Shown piece after piece: positions 8,638-15,388 of a DNA stretch of 33,917 nucleotides (the stretch's first letter is position 1; the number at the start of each line of letters is the position of its first letter). The translations under genes were made by a program, and so were the position numbers. This stretch comes from CAZJNX01 sp964547415 (GTDB lineage: Bacteria; Pseudomonadota; Alphaproteobacteria; Rhizobiales; Amorphaceae), in assembly GCA_964547415.1 (NCBI GenBank), contig CAZJNX010000018.1, positions 1-33,917 of the forward strand. The letters are read 5' to 3'. The notes beneath the pieces are model-generated. The model did no database searches. It had not been told where the DNA came from and saw nothing but the letters and a program-made list of their open reading frames with translations.

Positions 8638-8716
8638 CGGGAGGCGTCGACGCGCTTCCGTCCGGCCGCCCTCCGTGGCACGATCGGGGAGGGGGCTGGA
8701 CAGGAGGATCGCGGTC

Positions 8717-9010
8717 ATGATCAGCCTCGAGGACTGCATCGCCATGAGCGGCCTCAGCGAGGCGGAAATCCTCGCCCTCGCCGAGCACGAGCACATCCCC
8801 GAATCCGTCGCCTGCGCGCTTGCGAACTACCTGTCGGTGACGGAGGAGGGTCTCGACCGGGTGCGCGACATGATCGTCGAGGACATCCGCCACGCCCAGC
8901 TCCACGGCAGCCGCCAGCACGTGCTGGAGCTCCTCCACGTCCTTCACCACTTCCTGAGGGATCACCCGGCCGCCCGCCCCCCGGTCCATCCCTGGAGCCG
9001 CTACTACTGA
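8717..9010 (+). CDS. Small conserved-looking protein of unknown function (97 aa)
   Basis: A 97-residue soluble, acidic and His-rich protein opening with MISLEDCIAMSGLSEAEILA, followed by AEHEHIPESVACALANYL and a second helical part with HVLELLHVLHHFLRDHP. I recall similar short unannotated proteins in other alphaproteobacteria, but no function is known to me. The ATG is preceded by AGGAGGA (8702-8708) at good spacing. It lies 79 bases after ntpA on the same strand, so it may be co-transcribed with the ATPase genes. The spaced Glu/His pairs could bind metal, but nothing in the sequence proves this. It does not resemble the missing ATPase subunits F or G. Confidence 0.75.
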   Translation: MISLEDCIAMSGLSEAEILALAEHEHIPESVACALANYLSVTEEGLDRVRDMIVEDIRHAQLHGSRQHVLELLHVLHHFLRDHPAARPPVHPWSRYY

Positions 9011-9021
9011 CCCCGGCGCCG

Positions 9022-9027
9022 TTGACA
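9022..9027 (+). promoter_or_regulatory. Perfect -35-like hexamer upstream of the amidohydrolase
   Basis: TTGACA at 9022-9027 matches the sigma-70 -35 consensus exactly, 102 bases before the minigene ATG. The expected -10 position reads CCAACG, which is poor, so promoter activity is uncertain. Confidence 0.22.
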
Positions 9028-9056
9028 GGCGGGCCGCGCCTGCCCCAACGACGAGG

Positions 9057-9079
9057 GCCGGGCGCGGCGCGCGCCCGGC
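9057..9079 (+). terminator. Perfect 9-bp GC hairpin between the ATPase region and the amidohydrolase
   Basis: Arms 9057-9065 (GCCGGGCGC) and 9071-9079 (GCGCCCGGC) pair perfectly around a 5-base loop. No T tract follows. It may terminate the ATPase-side transcript imperfectly, or form structure in the leader of the amidohydrolase message. Confidence 0.4.
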
Positions 9080-9123
9080 GCGGGGACGGCACGCAAGGGG
9101 CCGCCGGCAGGGGAGGACAGACG

Positions 9124-9171
9124 ATGGACCGCCGCGACGGCGCGGGGCGGATCCGCGGGCGCCGCCCGTGA
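9124..9171 (+). CDS. 15-codon minigene translationally overlapping the amidohydrolase
   Basis: An ATG at 9124 with a strong Shine-Dalgarno GGGAGGA (9111-9117, six-base spacing) opens a 15-residue frame, MDRRDGAGRIRGRRP. Its TGA overlaps the GTG start of the amidohydrolase (GTGA at 9168-9171). The GTG itself has no usable ribosome-binding site (only GGGCGCCGCCC upstream). The simplest reading is that ribosomes enter at the minigene and re-initiate on the amidohydrolase. The peptide is very Arg-rich and has no known relative. Alternative: the minigene is fortuitous and the GTG is used directly. Confidence 0.45.
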   Translation: MDRRDGAGRIRGRRP

Positions 9172-10082
9172 GGATCCTCGACGCCCACCAGCACTTCTGG
9201 GACCTGTCGGCCAACTACCACCCCTGGCTCGCCGACCGCCCGGTCCCCTTCCGCTACGGCGACTACGCGGCGATCCGGCGCGACTACATGCCGGACGACT
9301 ACCGGCGTGACGCGGCCGGCTTCGACATCGCCGGCACCGTCTACGTGGAGACCGAGTGGGACCCGTCGGACCCGGCGGGCGAGGTGGACTGGGTGACGGC
9401 GCTCGCCGCCCGGGAGGGGCTTCCGACGGCCGTCGTCGCCCGGGCCCGGCTCGACGATCCGGGCGTCGGCGACCTCCTCGCCCGCTACGGCCGCGCGCCG
9501 CTGGTGCGCGGGGTGCGCCACAAGCCCCGCGCCGCCCGCTCGCCGGACGCGGTGGAGCCGGGCGCCCCGGGCTCCATGGGCGATCCGGCCTGGCGGCGGG
9601 GCTACGCGATGCTGGCGGCGAACGGCCTGTCCTTCGACCTGCAGACGCCCTGGTGGCACCTTCCCGAGGCCGCCGACCTCGCGGAAGCGTTCCCGGACAC
9701 GCCGATCGTGCTGAACCACGCGGGCCTGCCGGCGGACCGGAGCGAGGAGGGCCTCGCCGCCTGGCGGGCCGCCATCGAGGTCCTCGCCCGAGCGCCCAAC
9801 GCCTTCGTGAAGGTCTCCGGCATCGGCGTTCCCGGTCGGCCGTGGACGGACGACCTGCAGCGCCGCGTCGTCCTCGGGACCGTCGAGGTGTTCGGCGTGG
9901 AGCGGGCCATGGTCGGCTCCAACTTCCCCGTCGATGCCCTCGTCGCCACCTTCGGCGAGATCATGGGCGGCTTCGACCGGATCCTCGCCGGCTTCCCGGA
10001 GGTGGAGCGGCGGGCCCTCTTCCTCGGGAACGCCGCCCGCTTCTATCGCATCGACCCGGCCGCGCTGGAGAACGCCCCATGA
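9168..10082 (+). CDS. Amidohydrolase-superfamily lactonase/hydrolase (COG3618 type)
   Basis: A 304-residue TIM-barrel metal hydrolase. It starts with the strand-1 motif MRILDAHQHFWD (HxH-type metal ligands) and has LNHAGLP near the middle (conserved His) and MVGSNFPVD near the end (catalytic Asp). This is the layout of the COG3618 group, which includes L-fuconolactonase, L-rhamnono-lactonase and 2-pyrone-4,6-dicarboxylate hydrolase. The exact substrate cannot be read from sequence; a sugar lactone is plausible because a sugar-acid type IlvD/Edd dehydratase and an SDR lie about 5 kb away. GTG start, coupled to the preceding minigene; its stop overlaps the next gene's ATG (ATGA). Confidence 0.85.
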   Translation: MRILDAHQHFWDLSANYHPWLADRPVPFRYGDYAAIRRDYMPDDYRRDAAGFDIAGTVYVETEWDPSDPAGEVDWVTALAAREGLPTAVVARARLDDPGVGDLLARYGRAPLVRGVRHKPRAARSPDAVEPGAPGSMGDPAWRRGYAMLAANGLSFDLQTPWWHLPEAADLAEAFPDTPIVLNHAGLPADRSEEGLAAWRAAIEVLARAPNAFVKVSGIGVPGRPWTDDLQRRVVLGTVEVFGVERAMVGSNFPVDALVATFGEIMGGFDRILAGFPEVERRALFLGNAARFYRIDPAALENAP

Positions 10083-10987
10083 GCGAGACGACACCGTTCG
10101 GACCGGCGACGCGCCTCGGCCTCGTGGGGCTCGGCATCATGGGCGTGCCCATCGCCGAGCGCTTCGCGGAGAAGGGGTACGCCGTCACCGCCTGGAACCG
10201 GGAGGCGGAGCGCCGCGCCCTCGTGAGGGACGCCGGGGTCGCCTGGGCGCCCTCGCCCGCGGCCGTGTGGCGGGCGGCGGACGTCGTCTTCGTGTGCGTC
10301 CTCGGGGACGAGGCGATCGAGAGCGTGTGCCTCGGCCCGGAGGGGTTCGCGGCGGCCGGCAAGGGCGCGGCGGTTTGCGTGGACCTGTCCACCACCGCCC
10401 CGGCGACCACGCTCGCCGTCGCCCCGCGGCTCGAGGCGGCGACGGGCGCGGCCTTCGTGGACGCGCCCATGTCCGGCGGGCCGGCCGCCGCGCGCTCGGG
10501 CGAGCTCGCCCTCATCCTCGGCGGCGAGGAGGCGGTGTGCGCCCGCCTCGCCCCGCTGCTCGCCGTCATCGCCCGCAACGTCACCCGTATGGGCGAGACG
10601 GGCGCGGGACAGAAGGCGAAGGTGCTCAACCAGGCGATCGTCGGCACCAACTACGTCCTGATGGCCGAGATCCTGGCGATGGCGAAGGCGGCCGGCATCG
10701 ACCCGACGCGGATCGCCCCCGCGCTTGCGGGCGGCATGGCCGACAGCGTGATTCTCCAGCGCATCTTTTCCCAGATGGCGGCGGACGACTTCGACCCGCC
10801 GCGGGGCTATGCGCGCCAGCTCGCCAAGGACCTCGGCGTCGTGCGCGCCTTCCTCGACGACCACGGCCTCGACCTGCCGGTGGTGGCCGAGGCGACCGAC
10901 CGCTACCGCGCCTTCGCGGCCGCCGGCAACGGGACGGCCGACAGCGCCGCCATCGCCCGCTTCCACGACGGCCGCCGCCGCACCTGA
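10079..10987 (+). CDS. NAD(P)-dependent beta-hydroxyacid dehydrogenase (3-hydroxyisobutyrate dehydrogenase family)
   Basis: Oxidises a beta-hydroxyacid, or reduces the semialdehyde, using NAD(P). The 302 residues carry the full family signature: Rossmann motif LGLVGLGIMGVPIAERF at about 12-28, the substrate loop DAPMSGGPAAA, and the catalytic Lys segment GAGQKAKVLNQ (GxxxKxxxN). Family members include 3-hydroxyisobutyrate, tartronate-semialdehyde and 2-(hydroxymethyl)glutarate dehydrogenases, and the choice cannot be made here. It overlaps the amidohydrolase by four bases, so the two form an operon and probably act in one pathway. A long hairpin follows the stop. Confidence 0.88.
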   Translation: MSETTPFGPATRLGLVGLGIMGVPIAERFAEKGYAVTAWNREAERRALVRDAGVAWAPSPAAVWRAADVVFVCVLGDEAIESVCLGPEGFAAAGKGAAVCVDLSTTAPATTLAVAPRLEAATGAAFVDAPMSGGPAAARSGELALILGGEEAVCARLAPLLAVIARNVTRMGETGAGQKAKVLNQAIVGTNYVLMAEILAMAKAAGIDPTRIAPALAGGMADSVILQRIFSQMAADDFDPPRGYARQLAKDLGVVRAFLDDHGLDLPVVAEATDRYRAFAAAGNGTADSAAIARFHDGRRRT

Positions 10988-11027
10988 CCGCCGCCCGCGC
11001 GGCGCCTCGTCCTCGCCGACGTTCCGC

Positions 11028-11080
11028 CGCCCTCGCCTTGTCCCGCCGGGCCATTCGCCCGGCGGGACAAGGCGAGGGCG
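11028..11080 (+). terminator. Very long perfect hairpin (24-bp stem, 5-base loop) after the dehydrogenase gene
   Basis: Arms 11028-11051 and 11057-11080 are exact inverted copies around the loop CATTC. It lies 40 bases past the stop at 10987 and ends 141 bases before the RTX gene. There is no T tract on either side, so it is not a textbook intrinsic terminator. It could block exonucleases, aid Rho-dependent termination, or act on either strand. Confidence 0.6.
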
Positions 11081-11221
11081 TGCCGGCCCATGCCGTTTGC
11101 CGCGCATCGCGTGCGTGGCCGCCATGCGCGCGGGCATGGTGGGTGCTGATCTTCCTCAACGTTTCGCCGCCGATGCGGCGGTCTCGTGTCCCCGTGGCTG
11201 CAACCGAAGGATACGAGAACG

Positions 11222-13923
11222 ATGGCCATTTCAGGAACACCGACCGGTCCGGGGCCCGACGTCGTCGTCGTGGAGCCGGGCGGCGACCACCGCGTGAACG
11301 GCGAGGGGGGCGAGGATCTCCTGCGCGTCCTCTACCAGACCCTCGCCACGGACGTGGACTGGGAGGCCGCCGGCTTCGGCTGGCAGCGCCTCGCCGACGG
11401 CTTCACGTCGTCCGTCGAGTACGTGAACTTCGAGCGCTACGACATCCGCACCGGCCGGGGCGACGACGTGGTGCACGGCGGCGAGGAGGCTGATCGCCTG
11501 TCCACCGGGGCCGGCGCCGACGGGATCGTCACCTTCCTGGGCGCCGACACGGTGGACGGCGGGCGCGGCCGCGACTGGGCGGAGATCGACTATCGCTCCC
11601 TTACCGACGATGTCGACGTCGCCCTCCACCAGCGCCGCGCCGTCACCATCGACGCCACCGGCGCATCCCTGAAGCGCATCGAGGCCTTGAGGATCGACAC
11701 CGGCGCGGGCGATGATGCCATCGACACCCGCCGCGTGTCCGGCGACGACCGGGTGACGACGCGAAACGGCGACGACGTCTTCGCCACCCGCTCCGGCCGC
11801 GATACCTACGACGCGGGCGACGGGCGCGACACCCTGATCGTGGACTACGGGGCCGAGACGGCGAACGTGCGCCACGTCGCAGAAGGCTTCGGCTGGACCC
11901 GGATCGAGGCCGGCCCCCGCGGCCCCGCCGTCTCCTACGCGGGCGTCGAGGCGTTCGACCTCACCGGCGGCGCGGGCCACGACCGGCTCGAGGGCCGGGC
12001 GGACGACGACCGCCTCGTGGGCAACGGCGGGGACGACCGCTCGTCGGTGGCGGCGGCAAGGACACCGTCGACGGCGGCGCGGGCACGGACCTTTGGGTGG
12101 CGGACTTCTCCGGCGAGAGCACCCGCGTCGTGGTCGACCTCGTGCGCGGGCGCGTCGCCGGCGCCACCCGCATCGACGGGATCGAGCGGATCGACTTCAC
12201 CGGCTGCGTCGCGAGCGACCGCGTCGTCGCCCGCCCTGGCCCCCTCGACGACACCTTCGCCACCGGCGAGGGCAACGACCAGGTGACGACCGGGCGCGGC
12301 CGCGACGAGGCGAACGGCGGGTCGGGCGAGGACCTCCTCGTGATGGACTGGAGCGCCATCGACGACCCGCTCGCGGGGATCGTCCACCGCGCCGAGGGGT
12401 TCGGGTGGGCGAGCTTCGCCGCCCGCTCGGGCGACCGGCTCGACTACGCCGGCTTCGAGCGCTTCGACCTGTCGGGCGGCGCGGGCGCGGACCACCTGGT
12501 CGGCGGCGATCTGGCCGACACGCTCTCAGGCGGGGCGGGCGAGGATACCCTCGACAGCCGCGGCGGCGGCGGCGCGATCGCGGGGGGCGCGGGCGACGAT
12601 CTGTGGATCGCGCGCCTCGGCGACATCGACGCCCCCGTCGTGTTCGACGCCCGCCAGAGCCAGAACCGGCCCCAGGGCCGCAAGGCGGACCTGGCGGTCC
12701 GCGACGTGGAGGCCGTCGACATCGAGACCGGCGCGGGCCGCGACAGGATCTCCACCAAGGGCTACGCCCTCGACGACATGATTAAGACCGGCGCGGGCAA
12801 CGACCGGATCGACCCCGGGCTCGGCTGGAACGAGGTGAACGGCGGCGAGGGAAGGGACATCCTGACCGTGAACATGTCCTCCGCCGAGCGGGCGGTCACG
12901 GTCGTGCCCATCGGCTTCGGCTGGTACCGGATCGCCGACGAGGGCGGGGAAGGCCGGACCGAGTTCACCGGGATCGAGCGGTTCGTCTTCATCGGCGGCA
13001 CCGCCGACGACGCGCTGATCGGCGGCGCCGACAACGACCGGCTCGTCGGCGGCGCCGGGAACGACACGCTCGAGGGCGTGGCGGGCCGCGACGTGATCGA
13101 CGGCAAGGCGGGCGAGGACACCTGGATCGCCGATTACGGGGCCGAATCGGGTGGTCTCGCCCTCGCCCTCAACGGGGCCGGCAACGGCCGGCTCGGCGGC
13201 GTCGGCACGCGCCTCAAGAGCGTCGAGAACGTGGACCTTTCCACCGGCGAGGGCGCCGACCGGATCGACCTGTCCCGCGGCACCGGCGACGACCGGGTGC
13301 GCACCGGCGAGGGCGACGACGCCGTCGACGTCGGCCGCGGCCACCGGGAAACCGCCGCCGGGGGCGAGGGCGAGGACGTGCTCGGCGCCTCCGCCGCCCT
13401 CGCCGGGGCGGGCGTGCGCACCGCCCCCGCCGGCTTCGGCTGGTGGACCATGGAGGCCCGCGACGGCAGCTACGACCTCGACTACCAGGGCTTCGAGCGC
13501 GTTTCCCTCGCCGGCAGCGCCCACAACGACCGGCTCACCGGCTTCGACGAGGCCGACACCTTGTCGGGCGGCGAGGGACGGGACATCCTCGACGGCGGCG
13601 AGGGGGACGACCTCCTCACCGGCGGCGCGGAGGGGGACCTCTTCCGCTTCTCTCGGCCCGGCGAAGCGGGGATCGACACGATCACCGACGCGGGCGGCGG
13701 CGACCGCCTGCGCCTTGCCGGCCTGGAGCTGACGGGGCCGGTCCGCACGGGCGGGGCGGGGAACCTCCTCGAGGGCGAGGTGGCGGCCGACATCCGCGCC
13801 GACCGCACGACCATCGGCATCGGTCTCGACGACACGCCGGGGGCCGACTTCGCCGTGGTGCTCCTCGGGTCCTACGCCCTCGCCGACTTCCGGGTGGACG
13901 GCGGCGACCTCCTCGTGGGCTGA
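11222..13923 (+). CDS. Large RTX-like calcium-binding repeat protein, frameshifted near base 12040
   Basis: Secreted-type protein of about 900 residues, dominated by aspartate/glycine-rich RTX nonapeptide-like motifs (GGAGNDTLEG, GGEGDDLLTGG and similar) that bind Ca2+. The frame from 11222 runs to about 12040 and continues one base back in another frame to 13923. Re-reading C12040 restores the motif DRLVGGGGKDTVDGGAG. The start is taken at the ATG 11222 because GAAGGA lies about 12 bases before it; an in-frame GTG at 11186 has less support. There is no N-terminal signal peptide. The C-terminal stretch (FRFSRPGEAGIDTITD...ADFRVDGGDLLVG) resembles the uncleaved end used for type I secretion, but no exporter genes are nearby. 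As it stands the gene would give a truncated protein ending at 12286. Function (adhesin, S-layer, matrix) is unknown. Confidence 0.8.
11372..13443 (+). repeat. Five copies of a 171-173-codon super-repeat within the RTX gene
   Basis: The motif GFGW is encoded at 11372, 11885, 12397, 12913 and 13432, giving spacings of 513, 512, 516 and 519 bases. Each unit has a GFGW half (GFGW...Y-x-G-F/V-E-R/A-F-D-L-x-GG, then RTX motifs) and a second half (IE-x-V/I-D-x-x-TGxGxDR...GDDRVxTGxGDD...GGxGxDxL) leading into the next. The sequences have diverged, so this is a protein-level repeat. Confidence 0.85.
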
Positions 13924-13951
13924 GGCCGGCCGGCGGCGGGCGGCTGGCGGA

Positions 13952-14473
13952 TCAACCGCCGGGCCCGCCGCCGGTGAGGCTCGCCCCGAACACGCCGACG
14001 CCGTAAGCGACGGCTCCCGCCGCCGAGCCGATCAGCAGCATCTCCAGCCCCGCCCGCGGCCACGACCGGTCGGTGAAGAAGGCGCGGGCGGCGCCGACGG
14101 AAAACAGCGTGACGGCGGCGAGGCCGGCGGCGAGGGCGAAGCGCCCCTCCTCGATCCCCGGCAGCAGGTAGGCCGACAGCGGGATGATCCCGGCGCACAC
14201 GAAGCCCGCGAAGGTGGCGAGGCCGTTGCGCGCCGCGGCCTTCAGGGGCGGGCGCTCGTCGCCGGACTTGGACCGCTCCGACAGGACGTCGCTCGCCCCC
14301 ATGGAGATCCCGTCCGCGAAGAGGTTGGCGAAGCCCAGGATCAGGATCACCTGGGTCGACATCTGCGCCCCCACCACCCCGGCCACCACAGCGAGCGTCG
14401 TCACGATCCCGTCGTTGGCGCCGTAGACGAGCTCGGGCAGGTAGCGCCGCGTGGTGTCGCCGATGGGGGGCAA
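13952..14473 (-). CDS. VIT1/CCC1-family membrane protein (Fe2+/Mn2+ transporter-like)
   Basis: A 173-residue integral membrane protein. The N-terminal half has the VIT family pattern LVYGANDGIVTTLAVVAGVVGA, then ILGFANLFADGISMGASDVLSERS, which holds the small residues and Asp typical of helices 1 and 2. Three more helices follow (FAGFVCAGIIPLSAYLL, FALAAGLAAVTLFSVGAA, MLLIGSAAGAVAYGVGVFGA). Known relatives export Fe2+ or Mn2+ from the cytosol. This is a short version lacking the long cytosolic metal-binding domain of plant VIT1 and the ferritin-like domain of Mbfa/ErvA-type proteins. TTG start with AGGAGG close upstream. It converges on the RTX gene with a 28-base gap. Confidence 0.8.
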   Translation of the reverse strand: MPPIGDTTRRYLPELVYGANDGIVTTLAVVAGVVGAQMSTQVILILGFANLFADGISMGASDVLSERSKSGDERPPLKAAARNGLATFAGFVCAGIIPLSAYLLPGIEEGRFALAAGLAAVTLFSVGAARAFFTDRSWPRAGLEMLLIGSAAGAVAYGVGVFGASLTGGGPGG

Positions 14474-14569
14474 GGGGCCTCCTCGAGGTGTTGCGCGGTC
14501 GACCGCGCCCTGAACCGGACGCGAAACGGAAGGCGCGCCGGCAGGTTCCGGAGCGCCCTCCCGGCGCGC

Positions 14570-15328
14570 TCACTCGGCGTAGCGCATGCGCTTCGCCATC
14601 CCCCCGTCGATCGTCAGCGTCTCGCCGGTGACGAAGCCCGCCCCCTCGCCCGCGAGGAACTCCACCGCCGCCGCCACGTCCTCCACCGTGCCGATCCGGC
14701 CGGCCGGATGCTGCGCCCGGTCCTCGGCGTCGTGCTCGGGGAAGGCCCGCACGGCGCGCCTTGCGAGCGGAGCCGTCTCGATCCAGCCCGGCGCGACGGC
14801 GTTGACGCGGATCGCGGGGCCGAGGCTGACGGCGAGCGCATGGGTGAGGGCGACGATGCCGCCCTTCGCCGCCGCGTAGGCCTCCGTGTGGGGCTCGGAC
14901 TGGAAGGCGCGGGTGGAGGCCATGTTGACGATGGCGCCCCGGGCCGCCCGGAGCGCCGGGATCGCGGCGCGGGTGACGAGGAAGGCGGCCGTGAGGCTGG
15001 CGTCGATCCGCCGCCGCCATTCGGCGAGGGACAGGGCCTCGACCGGCCCCGTCACCGGGTCGGCGATGCCGGCGTTGTTGAACAGGAGCTCGATGCCCTC
15101 CTCGCCCCGCCAGTCGTCGATCCGGGCGAAGGCCTGCGCCACGTCCGTCTCCTGCCCGACGTCCGCGGCAACGGCGAGGAGGGCCGCCCCGCCCCGCTCG
15201 TCCACGAGGTCGGCGAGCGCCTCCCGGTCGCGGTCGAGGGCCGCGACCTGCCAGCCCCGGTCGAGGAAATGCTCCACCGTGCCGCGGCCGATCCCCTGCG
15301 CGCCGCCCGTCACGATCGCCCGCTTCAT
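14570..15328 (-). CDS. Short-chain dehydrogenase/reductase (SDR, classical)
   Basis: NAD(P)-dependent oxidoreductase of 252 residues. The Rossmann motif TGGAQGIG is at residues 8-15, LLFNNAGIA in the middle, and the catalytic set is Ser in NMASTR with YAAAK. The C-terminal GFVTGETLTIDGGMAKRMRYAE is typical of classical SDRs. It lies 60 bases downstream of the IlvD/Edd dehydratase on the same strand, so the two are probably one transcript. SDRs next to sugar-acid dehydratases often oxidise the sugar or a 2-keto-3-deoxy acid, but the substrate here is not determined by sequence. Confidence 0.88.
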   Translation of the reverse strand: MKRAIVTGGAQGIGRGTVEHFLDRGWQVAALDRDREALADLVDERGGAALLAVAADVGQETDVAQAFARIDDWRGEEGIELLFNNAGIADPVTGPVEALSLAEWRRRIDASLTAAFLVTRAAIPALRAARGAIVNMASTRAFQSEPHTEAYAAAKGGIVALTHALAVSLGPAIRVNAVAPGWIETAPLARRAVRAFPEHDAEDRAQHPAGRIGTVEDVAAAVEFLAGEGAGFVTGETLTIDGGMAKRMRYAE

Positions 15329-15388
15329 GGCCGTCTCCCGTTCGCGCCGGCTGAACGGGCGAGGGTGGGCCCGGTTCCGGTGGCCGGC

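Noticed and set aside
12030..12050. Programmed -1 frameshift in the RTX gene
   Set aside because: No slippery heptamer precedes the site and no clear downstream pseudoknot was found; the repeat period points to a lost base instead.
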